Origin: Mycolicibacterium vinylchloridicum
GTDB lineage: Bacteria > Actinomycetota > Actinomycetes > Mycobacteriales > Mycobacteriaceae
Length of the DNA stretch: 33,297 nucleotides
NCBI RefSeq assembly: GCF_013404075.1
Contig: NZ_JACBJQ010000052.1
Location: 1 to 33,297 of the forward strand
Reading direction: 5' to 3'
The notes beneath the pieces are model-generated. The model searched no databases and was not told where the DNA came from. It saw only the letters and a program-made list of their open reading frames with translations. Of this stretch, positions 17,048 to 24,298 are shown in pieces. Position 1 is the first letter of the stretch; every line of letters begins with the position of its first letter. Both the position numbers and the translations under genes were made by a program.

Positions 17048-18505
17048 CTAGTTGGTCAGCGCGATGTACTTGGTGTCGAGGTATTCCTCGATACCTTCGA
17101 AGCCGCCCTCGCGCCCGAACCCGGATTCCTTGACCCCGCCGAACGGCGCGGCCGGGTCGGAGATGATGCCCCGGTTCACCCCGACCATGCCGGACTCGAT
17201 GGCCTCGGCCACCCGCAGCGCCCGGTCCAGTGACTCGGTGTAGATGTAGGACGCCAGACCGTATTCGGTGTTGTTGGCCGCGGCGATGCCGTCCTCTTCG
17301 GTGTCGAAGCCGATGATCGGTGCGACGGGGCCGAACACCTCCTCGGTGAGGATGCGGGCGTTCGGCGGGACGTCGGTCAGCACGGTGGCCGGGTAGAAGT
17401 TGCCGGGGCCGCCGGGGGCCTGACCGCCGAGCGCGACGGTCGCACCCTTCTCGACGGCGTCGTCAACGAGTTCCTGAACCTTGGCCAGCTGCTTGGTGTT
17501 CACCAGCGGGCCGAGCTTGGCCGACGGGTCCAGGCCGTTGCCCAGGTTCACCTCGCCCATCCGCTTGACGAACTTGTCGGTGAACTCCTCGATGACGGCG
17601 TTGGCGACGTGGATGCGGTTGGCCGCCGTGCAGGCCTCGCCGCCGTTGCGCATCTTGGCCAGCATCGCGCCATCGACCGCGGCATCGACATCGGCGTCGT
17701 CGAAGACCACGAACGGTGCGTTGCCGCCCAGTTCCATCGAGGTGCGCAGCAGCTTGTCCGCCGACTGGGCCACCAGTGCCTTACCGACGCCGGTCGACCC
17801 GGTGAAGGTGAGCTTGCGCAGCCGGCCGTCGTCGATGAGCGCCTTGGTGACCTCGCCGGGGTTGCTGGTCGGCAGCACCGACAGCACGCCCTTGGGCAAT
17901 CCGGCCTCGCCCATGAGCTTGGCCAGCAGCAGCATCGACAGCGGGGTCTCCTGCGCGGGCTTGACGATCATCGTGCAGCCCGCCGCGAACGCGGGCCCGA
18001 TCTTACGAGTTCCCATGGCCAGCGGGAAGTTCCACGGCGTGATCGCATAGCAGGGGCCGACGGGCTGCTTGGTGACGATGATGCGCCCGGTGCCCGCCGG
18101 TGACTGCGTGTAGCGCCCGCCGATGCGCACCGCCTCCTCGGCGAACCACCGGAAGAACTCGGCGCCGTACTTGACCTCGCCGAGGCTCTCGGCGACGACC
18201 TTGCCCATCTCCAGGGTCATCAGCGTGGCGAGATCGTCGGCGCGGGCGATGATCGTCTCGAAGACCGAGCGCAGGATCTCGCCGCGCTCGCGCGCCGGCG
18301 TCGCCGCCCACTGCGCTTGCGCTGCGCATGCCGCGTCGAGCGCGGCCACGGCGTCGGCGGCGGTGGCGTCGGCCACCGAGGTGATGACCGAGTCGTTGGA
18401 CGGGTCGAAGACCTCGAATGTCGACGAGCCGGGCCGCTCCTCACCGCCGATCCACAGTCCGGTGGGAACCGACGACAACAGCCGTTCAATGTCTGGGGTG
18501 CTCAT
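17048..18505 (-). CDS. NAD(P)-dependent succinate-semialdehyde dehydrogenase (GabD-like)
   Basis: A 485-residue aldehyde dehydrogenase. Catalytic residues are Cys292 (GEACTAANR), Glu258 (ELGGN) and Asn159 (PWNFP), and the cofactor loop is FTGSTGVGK. The TSMELGGNAPFVVFDDADVD block resembles E. coli GabD, which oxidises succinate semialdehyde to succinate, feeding GABA breakdown into the TCA cycle. It does not resemble what I remember of M. tuberculosis GabD1 or GabD2, so it is a third type and other aldehydes are possible. The start is uncertain: ATG 18505 (MSTPDIE) is preferred for its protein-like sequence, but GGAG is only 2 bases away; GTG 18508 and 18532 are alternatives. It is divergent from pgi with a very short shared promoter region. 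Confidence 0.88.
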   Translation of the reverse strand: MSTPDIERLLSSVPTGLWIGGEERPGSSTFEVFDPSNDSVITSVADATAADAVAALDAACAAQAQWAATPARERGEILRSVFETIIARADDLATLMTLEMGKVVAESLGEVKYGAEFFRWFAEEAVRIGGRYTQSPAGTGRIIVTKQPVGPCYAITPWNFPLAMGTRKIGPAFAAGCTMIVKPAQETPLSMLLLAKLMGEAGLPKGVLSVLPTSNPGEVTKALIDDGRLRKLTFTGSTGVGKALVAQSADKLLRTSMELGGNAPFVVFDDADVDAAVDGAMLAKMRNGGEACTAANRIHVANAVIEEFTDKFVKRMGEVNLGNGLDPSAKLGPLVNTKQLAKVQELVDDAVEKGATVALGGQAPGGPGNFYPATVLTDVPPNARILTEEVFGPVAPIIGFDTEEDGIAAANNTEYGLASYIYTESLDRALRVAEAIESGMVGVNRGIISDPAAPFGGVKESGFGREGGFEGIEEYLDTKYIALTN

Positions 18506-18542
18506 CACTCCATCATGTACACCTTTGGACACCTCGTCACAC

Positions 18543-18548
18543 TAAGGT
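18543..18548 (+). promoter_or_regulatory. Possible -10 element for pgi
   Basis: TAAGGT fits TAnnnT and lies 7 bases before an ATG at 18556 that opens a six-codon frame. TTGGAC at 18525-18530 resembles a -35 but the 12-base spacing is too short, so only the -10 is put forward. Confidence 0.35.
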
Positions 18549-18555
18549 CGATTAA

Positions 18556-18576
18556 ATGACAAGGTCGAACGAATGA
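18556..18576 (+). CDS. Six-codon upstream reading frame overlapping the pgi start
   Basis: ATG to TGA encoding MTRSNE. Its TGA overlaps the pgi ATG in ATGA, the usual geometry of translational coupling, and the AAGG that would serve pgi lies inside it. The upstream TAAGGT element would make it leaderless. Such a short frame can occur by chance, so the call is tentative. Confidence 0.3.
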   Translation: MTRSNE

Positions 18577-20222
18577 CTGGAGACATTTCCGCTACCGGGG
18601 AATGGAACGCCCTGCGTCGCCACCACGACCAGATCGCCGGGAAACACCTCCGCGAGCTTTTCAGCGAAGATCCTGACCGCGGCCGCGAGCTCACCCTCAC
18701 CGTCGGCGACCTGTACATCGACTACAGCAAGCACCGCGTCACCCGGGAGACGCTGACGCTGCTGGTCGATCTCGCCCGCGCCGCGCACCTCGAAGAGCGC
18801 CGCGATGCGATGCTGGCCGGCGAGCACATCAACACCTCCGAGGACCGCGCCGTGCTGCACACCGCGCTGCGGCTGCCGCGCGACGCCGAGCTGATCGTCG
18901 ACGGCCAGAACGTGGTCGCCGATGTCCACCAGGTGCTCGACGCAATGGGCGACTTCACCGACCGGTTGCGTAACGGCGAATGGACCGGCGCCACCGGCGA
19001 GCGCATCAGATGCGTCGTCAACATCGGCATCGGCGGCTCGGACCTGGGCCCGGTCATGGTGTACCAGGCGCTGCGGCACTACGCCGACGCCGGCATCTCC
19101 GCGCGGTTCGTCTCCAACGTCGACCCGGCCGACCTGGTGGCCAAACTGGACGGACTCGACCCTGCCACAACGCTTTTCATCATTGCCTCCAAGACGTTTT
19201 CGACGCTGGAGACGCTGACCAACGCCACCGCCGCGCGGCGCTGGCTCACCGACGCTCTCGGCGACGCCGCGGTGTCGAAGCACTTCGTCGCCGTCTCGAC
19301 GAACAGGAAACTGGTCGACGAGTTCGGCATCAACACCGACAACATGTTCGGCTTCTGGGACTGGGTGGGCGGCCGCTACTCGGTGGACTCGGCGATCGGC
19401 CTTTCGGTCATGGCGGTGATCGGCCGGGAAGCGTTTGCCGACTTCCTGTCCGGCTTCCACATCGTCGACCGGCACTTCGCCACCGCGCCACTGGAATCCA
19501 ATGCGCCCGCGCTGCTTGGCCTCATCGGACTCTGGTACTCCGACTTCTTCGGTGCCGAGACCCGCGCGGTGCTGCCGTATTCCAACGACTTGAGCCGCTT
19601 CGCGGCGTATCTGCAGCAGCTGACGATGGAGTCCAACGGAAAGTCGGTGAAGGCCGACGGGACCGCTGTCACCACCCCGACCGGCGAAATCTTCTGGGGT
19701 GAACCGGGAACCAACGGGCAGCACGCGTTCTACCAGTTGCTGCATCAGGGCACCCGCTTGGTGCCCGCCGACTTCATCGGGTTTTCCGAGCCCACCGACG
19801 ACCTGCCCACCGCGGACGGCACCGGCAGCATGCACGACCTGCTGATGAGCAACTTCTTCGCCCAGACCCAGGTGCTTGCCTTCGGCAAGACCGCGGCCGA
19901 GATCACCGCGGAGGGCACCCCGGCGAACGTGGTGCCGCACAAGGTGATGCCGGGCAACCGGCCCAGCACGTCGATCCTGGCGAACCGGCTGACCCCGTCG
20001 GTCGTGGGACAGCTGATCGCGCTGTACGAGCACCAGGTGTTCACCGAAGGCGTGATCTGGGGCATCGACTCGTTCGACCAATGGGGTGTCGAGCTGGGCA
20101 AGACCCAGGCCAAGGCGCTGCTCGGGGTGATCACCAGCGACGGTTCGCCGGCCGAGCAGACCGACAGCTCGACCGACGAACTGGTGCGGCGGTACCGCCA
20201 GGAGCGCGGCCGAGCGCGCTAG
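18573..20222 (+). CDS. pgi: Glucose-6-phosphate isomerase
   Basis: A 549-residue enzyme interconverting glucose 6-phosphate and fructose 6-phosphate in glycolysis and gluconeogenesis. Visible signatures are NIGIGGSDLGP near 150, the phosphate-binding ASKTFSTLET near 206, GGRYSVDSAIGLSV near 266 (PGI signature 1), GTNGQHAFYQLLHQG near 379 with the catalytic histidine, and GIDSFDQWGVELGK near 497-510 (signature 2 with the catalytic lysine). Length fits M. tuberculosis Pgi. The ATG at 18573 has AAGG (18561-18564) 8 bases upstream. A long hairpin follows the stop and separates it from the convergent SDR gene. Confidence 0.97.
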   Translation: MTGDISATGEWNALRRHHDQIAGKHLRELFSEDPDRGRELTLTVGDLYIDYSKHRVTRETLTLLVDLARAAHLEERRDAMLAGEHINTSEDRAVLHTALRLPRDAELIVDGQNVVADVHQVLDAMGDFTDRLRNGEWTGATGERIRCVVNIGIGGSDLGPVMVYQALRHYADAGISARFVSNVDPADLVAKLDGLDPATTLFIIASKTFSTLETLTNATAARRWLTDALGDAAVSKHFVAVSTNRKLVDEFGINTDNMFGFWDWVGGRYSVDSAIGLSVMAVIGREAFADFLSGFHIVDRHFATAPLESNAPALLGLIGLWYSDFFGAETRAVLPYSNDLSRFAAYLQQLTMESNGKSVKADGTAVTTPTGEIFWGEPGTNGQHAFYQLLHQGTRLVPADFIGFSEPTDDLPTADGTGSMHDLLMSNFFAQTQVLAFGKTAAEITAEGTPANVVPHKVMPGNRPSTSILANRLTPSVVGQLIALYEHQVFTEGVIWGIDSFDQWGVELGKTQAKALLGVITSDGSPAEQTDSSTDELVRRYRQERGRAR

Positions 20223-20231
20223 GTTTCCCGC

Positions 20232-20289
20232 CGAGCAGACGTGAAATCCCCCAATTTTCCCTAAAAATGGGGGAGTTCGCGTCTGCTCG
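20232..20289. terminator. Long bidirectional hairpin between pgi and the SDR gene
   Basis: A 58-base inverted repeat. CGAGCAGACG (20232-20241) pairs with CGTCTGCTCG (20280-20289); CCCCCA (20248-20253) pairs with TGGGGG (20268-20273); TTTT (20255-20258) pairs with AAAA (20263-20266) around the loop CCCT. Between outer and middle stems is a six-base partly unpaired stretch on each side. It lies between convergent genes and should stop transcription from both sides. From memory, GAGCAGACGC-type palindromes recur between genes in mycobacterial genomes, so it may also be a dispersed repeat. Confidence 0.8.
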
Positions 20290-20300
20290 CGTGATGGATA

Positions 20301-21059
20301 TTAAGCGAACGGCTTGGTGAGCCGGGGCGGCAGGATCCGCAGCAGGGCGACCAGCGGGATCCACGGCCAGCCCGGCACGATGGCCCGCCCGCTTTCGCGT
20401 TCGATGGCGTTGATCATGTGCCGCACGCCGGTGTCGTTGTCCACCATCAGCATGGTGGTGTTCGACTTGCCGGTCATCTCCGACTCGATGTAGCCGGGCT
20501 CGACGACGGTGACTTTGATTGGGCCGGAAGCATATTCGGCGCGCAGCGACTCGCCCAGCGAGCTGACGCCGGCCTTGCTCGCGGCGTAGGCGGCCTTGAC
20601 GCCGGGAACCCCCTTGTTGGCCATCACACTCGAGATCAGCACCAGGTGGCCCGCGCCCGCCTCCTTGAACATCGCCAGGGCCGTTTCGATTTGCACCAGC
20701 GCCGAGACGAGGTTGGTCTCGATGGTGGCCTTGTTCGCCCAGAGCTTGCCCGAGCCGAGCGGGGCGCCCTTGCCGATACCGGCGTTGACGATGACCCGGT
20801 CGATACCGCCGAGCTCGCCGGCGAGTTCGGCGAACACGTCTGGCACCCGATCGTGGTCGTTGACGTCCAGAGCGGCGACGGCGATGGTGATGTCCGGGTG
20901 ACGCCGGCTCAATTCAGCCTTCAGCTCGTCGAGGCGGTCGACGCGCCGCGCGCACAGGGCCAGGTCGCGGCCCTTGGCGGCGAACGCGCGGGCCATGCCG
21001 GCCCCGAGCCCGGAGCTCGCGCCGGTGATGAGGATCTTCTGCCGAGTCACCCGGCTCAC
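20301..21059 (-). CDS. Short-chain dehydrogenase/reductase (Rv0945-like)
   Basis: A 252-residue classical SDR with the nucleotide-binding loop TGASSGLG (12-19), NAGIG in the fourth strand region, the catalytic Ser in LVLISSV and the YAASK motif. CARRVDRLDEL after the second strand favours NADP(H) because of the paired arginines. Substrate unknown. It starts 36 bases after the Fpg-like gene and is the last of six closely spaced minus-strand genes. M. tuberculosis Rv0945, next to pgi and an Fpg-like gene, appears to be the counterpart. Confidence 0.9.
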   Translation of the reverse strand: MSRVTRQKILITGASSGLGAGMARAFAAKGRDLALCARRVDRLDELKAELSRRHPDITIAVAALDVNDHDRVPDVFAELAGELGGIDRVIVNAGIGKGAPLGSGKLWANKATIETNLVSALVQIETALAMFKEAGAGHLVLISSVMANKGVPGVKAAYAASKAGVSSLGESLRAEYASGPIKVTVVEPGYIESEMTGKSNTTMLMVDNDTGVRHMINAIERESGRAIVPGWPWIPLVALLRILPPRLTKPFA

Positions 21060-21095
21060 CCTATTCCCGGGTCGCTTCGCTCCTGCCCGCCGGAC

Positions 21096-21950
21096 CTATT
21101 TCAGTAGCTTCGACATTCGTCTGTCGGCCAGTACCTTGCCGCCGGTTTGACACGTCGGGCAGTACTGAAACGACTTGTCGACGAATGACACCTCGCGCAC
21201 GGTGTCACCGCACACCGGGCATGGCAATCCGGTGCGGGCGTGCACCCGAAGCCCAGATCGCTTCTCCCCCTTCAGCGTTGCCGCCTGTTGGCCCACCGAG
21301 CGCTGGACGGCGTCGGTCAGCACCGAGATCATCGCGTCGTGCAGCGCACCCAGTTGCGCGGGCGTGAGCTTGTTCGCGGTCGCGAACGGGGACAGTTTGG
21401 CGACATGCAGGATTTCGTCGCTGTAGGCGTTGCCGATCCCGGCGATGACCTTCTGGTCGGTGATCACGGTCTTGATCCGGCCGCCCTGCGTCTTGAGGAT
21501 CTCGGCCAACTGGTCGGGGCCGATCTCCAGCGCGTCGGGGCCGAGTCCCGCGATGCCGGGGACCTTGCCGGGGTCGTCGACGATCCACACCGCGAGGCGT
21601 TTCTGGGTACCGGCCTCGGTGAGGTCGAATCCCTCGCTGCCGTCGAGGTGAACCCGCAGCGCGATCGGCCCCTTGCCCGGTTTGAGCGGGGCGGTGGCGA
21701 GCTTGTCGCTCCACTTCAGCCAGCCGGCCCGCGACAGATGGGTGATCAACCAGATGTCGCCGACCTGCAAACCCAGGTACTTGCCCCAGCGCGCGGCGCC
21801 CGTCACTGGCTGTCCCTGCAGCGCCGTCGGCGGCGGATCGAAGGTCTTCAATACCGACAGCGCCGCGACGTCGATGCGCCCGACCGTCCGGCCGACGGCA
21901 TGCCGGCGCAGATGATCAGCCAGGGCCTCGACCTCGGGCAGTTCGGGCAT
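21096..21950 (-). CDS. Fpg/Nei-family DNA glycosylase
   Basis: A 284-residue base-excision repair protein. The N-terminal MPELPEVE carries the catalytic proline and the glutamate used for beta-elimination; Lys57 in RWGKYLG matches the conserved lysine; the helix-two-turn-helix GIGNAYSDEILHVAKLSPF and a C-terminal zinc finger with CPVC and CPTC pairs complete the fold. The finger has VDKSFQYC where standard Fpg has a GR pair that inserts into DNA, and HLSRAG replaces the usual HLGMSG intercalating loop, so substrate choice may differ from true Fpg (MutM). The M. tuberculosis counterpart Rv0944 is, to my memory, a shorter protein; this copy is full length. It starts 9 bases after the upstream membrane protein gene. 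Confidence 0.88.
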   Translation of the reverse strand: MPELPEVEALADHLRRHAVGRTVGRIDVAALSVLKTFDPPPTALQGQPVTGAARWGKYLGLQVGDIWLITHLSRAGWLKWSDKLATAPLKPGKGPIALRVHLDGSEGFDLTEAGTQKRLAVWIVDDPGKVPGIAGLGPDALEIGPDQLAEILKTQGGRIKTVITDQKVIAGIGNAYSDEILHVAKLSPFATANKLTPAQLGALHDAMISVLTDAVQRSVGQQAATLKGEKRSGLRVHARTGLPCPVCGDTVREVSFVDKSFQYCPTCQTGGKVLADRRMSKLLK

Positions 21951-21959
21951 GTTCCAAGA

Positions 21960-22352
21960 CTAGCGGCGGTCGGCGTCCTTGAACGGCAGCGAGAACAGCC
22001 AGCTGACGATCGACAACACGATCGCCGCCCAGATGGCCGTCCACCAGAATTGGCTGATCCACAGTCCCCAGTGGGTGGTGTGCTCGGTGATCCAGGCGGT
22101 GATCCACAACATCAGCGCGTTGATGACGACGTGAAACAGACCGAGCGTCAAGATGTACAGCGGTATCGACAGGAATTGGACCACTGGTTTGATGATCGCG
22201 TTGACCAGGCCGAAGATCACCGCCACGACCAGCACGATGCCGACCCGCTGCAGTGTCGTGTCACCGCCCACGAATCCGATGCCGGGCACGATGAGCGTGA
22301 CGACCCACAGCGCCAGTCCGGTGACTGCGGCGCGAAGGAGAAACGATCCCAT
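21960..22352 (-). CDS. Four-helix membrane protein, phage holin superfamily IV type
   Basis: A 130-residue protein with four hydrophobic helices (about 5-27, 35-55, 60-88 and 98-122) and the family features GDTTLQRVGIVLVVAVIFGLVN and LYILTLGLFHVVINALML. It belongs to the widespread bacterial family named after phage holins (YvlD-like); most members are chromosomal and of unknown function, and nothing here suggests a prophage. It lies between cobF (28 bases upstream) and the Fpg-like gene (9 bases downstream) and is presumably co-transcribed with them. Confidence 0.82.
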   Translation of the reverse strand: MGSFLLRAAVTGLALWVVTLIVPGIGFVGGDTTLQRVGIVLVVAVIFGLVNAIIKPVVQFLSIPLYILTLGLFHVVINALMLWITAWITEHTTHWGLWISQFWWTAIWAAIVLSIVSWLFSLPFKDADRR

Positions 22353-22380
22353 GCGGTGATCTTCTCAGACCTGGAGCCGG

Positions 22381-23115
22381 CTAGGCCCGCAAGAGATAGA
22401 TGTCCATGATCCAGCCGTGCCGGGCACGGGCGTCGGCCCGCACCGCGGCGATGCGTTCGCCGACCTCGCCCACGGTGCCCGCAATCAGCAACTCGTGTGG
22501 CGTCCCGAGATAGGCACCCCACCAAATCCGGGTCTGCGGTGGGCAACTCAGAAACGAGCAGTCACCGTCGAGCATCACGACCGCCGAGCCGGTCACACCG
22601 CTGTTGCGTAGCTGGCGTCCGGTGGTGATCAGCACGGGTTCGCCGACGTCGTTGAGCGGGATGCGGTGCCGCGCGGTCAATGCCTGCACCGCGGTGATCC
22701 CAGGGATGACGTCGAATTCGAAATCGACGTGTTCGGCGACCTGGTCGAGAATCCGCAGCGTGCTGTCGTAAAGGGACGGGTCGCCCCAGGCCAGGAAGGC
22801 TCCGACACCGTCGGGCCCGAGCTCGGTCTCGATGGCCTGGGCCCACAGCCGCGCGCGGGCCTGGTGCCAGTCGGCGACGGCCTGCGTGTACTCGCCGTCG
22901 GCCGCTCGTTTCGGGTCGGGCAGTTCGACGAAGCGGTAGCGCGGTTCGCTGATGAATCGCCGGCAGATCTCCCGGCGCAGCGCGACGAGGTCGCTCTTGG
23001 CATCACCCTTGTCCATCGCGAAGAAGACGTCGGTGTCGCCCAGCGCACGGATCGCCTGCGATGTCACGTAGTCGGGGTCGCCGGCTCCGATGCCGATGAC
23101 GTGGATGGTGCGCAC
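22381..23115 (-). CDS. cobF: Precorrin-6A synthase (deacetylating)
   Basis: A 244-residue SAM-dependent tetrapyrrole methylase. The N-terminal VIGIGAGDPDYVTSQAIRAL is the cobalamin methylase glycine-rich signature, and FLAWGDPSLYDSTLRI plus FDVIPGITAVQALTARHRIPLN are the further family blocks. CobF methylates C-1 of the corrin ring and releases the acetyl group in the aerobic vitamin B12 pathway. M. tuberculosis is known to lack cobF while environmental mycobacteria and M. canettii retain it, which fits a non-tuberculous host. It begins 10 bases after the MFS gene. No other cob genes and no cobalamin riboswitch lie nearby, so it is transcribed with metal-transport genes. Confidence 0.93.
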   Translation of the reverse strand: MRTIHVIGIGAGDPDYVTSQAIRALGDTDVFFAMDKGDAKSDLVALRREICRRFISEPRYRFVELPDPKRAADGEYTQAVADWHQARARLWAQAIETELGPDGVGAFLAWGDPSLYDSTLRILDQVAEHVDFEFDVIPGITAVQALTARHRIPLNDVGEPVLITTGRQLRNSGVTGSAVVMLDGDCSFLSCPPQTRIWWGAYLGTPHELLIAGTVGEVGERIAAVRADARARHGWIMDIYLLRA

Positions 23116-23125
23116 CGCAGGGAGC

Positions 23126-24298
23126 CTAGCGAAACCGCCGGATGGCCACCGGAACCTGGGCTGCCAGGAGGGCCACCCCGAAGCAGCCGCCCACCACCCC
23201 GGAGATCAGAAGGGGCACAGTGCCGTCGCTCCCCCACAGGAAACCGGCCCACAGCCCGGCCGCGAGGATCGCGAAACCGCTGGCACCCTGGAACACTCCC
23301 TGCGCGCTGGCCTGCCGGTCGGCGCCGACCAGCGAGGAGACCCAGGCCTTCCCGACGCCGTCGGTGCACGCAGTGAACATCCCGTAGGCCGCGATCAGCA
23401 GCCAGGCCGCGACGGGTTCGGTGGTCAGCCCGAGTCCGATATAGCCGACGGCGAAGAAGACCAGTCCGACGCCGAACACGGCCGAGCGGGGCAGCTTGTC
23501 GGCCAGTACACCGGCCGGGAAGCTGCCCAGCGCATACACCAGGTTGTAGCCGACGTAGGCCAGGATCACCTCGACGACACCGAAGCCGATCTCGTTGAGC
23601 CGCAACAGGAGTAGCGCGTCGGGGAAGTTGACGGCACCGAACGCGACCAAGATCGCCGTCACTCGCCAATACCGCTGCGGCAATTCGCGCAACCCGCGGA
23701 AAATCCGCTGCCGCGGCTGCGGAGACCTGACCCGCCGGGGCTCGCGCACCAGCACGACCAGCAGCACGGACAACACCGCGGGGACGACAGCGATGTACAG
23801 CAGCGGCGCTATGCGGTGATCCAGCAGCTCGTAGCCGGCGAGCCCGATCAGCGGGCCGACCACCGCGCCGAGCGTGTCCATCGCGCGGTGGAAGCCGAAC
23901 ACCCTGCCGCGCAACGATTTGTCGATACCGTCCACCAACAGCGCGTCACGTGGCGCGCCGCGAATGCCTTTGCCGAGCCGGTCGACCACCCGGCCGGCCA
24001 GCACACCGGGCCACGCCACGGCGACGGCGATGATGACCTTGCCGAGTGCGGCCATCCCGTATCCCGTTGCGATCAAAGGGCGTTTGGCAAACCGATCGCC
24101 CAGCGGACCCACCGCGAGCTTGGTCAGCGATGCCGCACCCTCCGCGGCTCCTTCGACGGCGCCGACCACCGCGGGAGGTGCTCCCAGCACGGCGGTGAGG
24201 TAGATCGGCAGCAGCGGGTACAGCAATTCGCTGGCAGCGTCCTGGAGGAACGACACCGCCGAGAGGACCCGGACGTTTCGGCTCAGCCAGCCCGTCAC
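23126..24298 (-). CDS. Major facilitator superfamily transporter
   Basis: A 390-residue transporter with about 11-12 membrane helices. GPLGDRFAKRPLIATGYGMAALG matches the MFS signature between helices 2 and 3, and DRLGKGIRGAPRDALLVDG follows helix 4, typical of a subgroup annotated only as MFS transporter. Substrate unknown. Translation starts at GTG 24298, overlapping the TGA of the metal ATPase gene in GTGA, so the two are translationally coupled; export of a metal chelate, or other traffic linked to the pump, is a reasonable guess but no more. Ten bases separate it from cobF. Confidence 0.88.
   Translation of the reverse strand: MTGWLSRNVRVLSAVSFLQDAASELLYPLLPIYLTAVLGAPPAVVGAVEGAAEGAASLTKLAVGPLGDRFAKRPLIATGYGMAALGKVIIAVAVAWPGVLAGRVVDRLGKGIRGAPRDALLVDGIDKSLRGRVFGFHRAMDTLGAVVGPLIGLAGYELLDHRIAPLLYIAVVPAVLSVLLVVLVREPRRVRSPQPRQRIFRGLRELPQRYWRVTAILVAFGAVNFPDALLLLRLNEIGFGVVEVILAYVGYNLVYALGSFPAGVLADKLPRSAVFGVGLVFFAVGYIGLGLTTEPVAAWLLIAAYGMFTACTDGVGKAWVSSLVGADRQASAQGVFQGASGFAILAAGLWAGFLWGSDGTVPLLISGVVGGCFGVALLAAQVPVAIRRFR

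Noticed and set aside
21960..22352. Prophage remnant suggested by the holin-like protein
   Set aside because: The holin superfamily IV name covers many chromosomal proteins, and no lysin, integrase or structural phage gene is nearby.
22353..23125. Cobalamin riboswitch for cobF
   Set aside because: The gap before cobF is only 10 bases, and no B12-box or large structured leader is seen upstream of the operon at 26644-26744.
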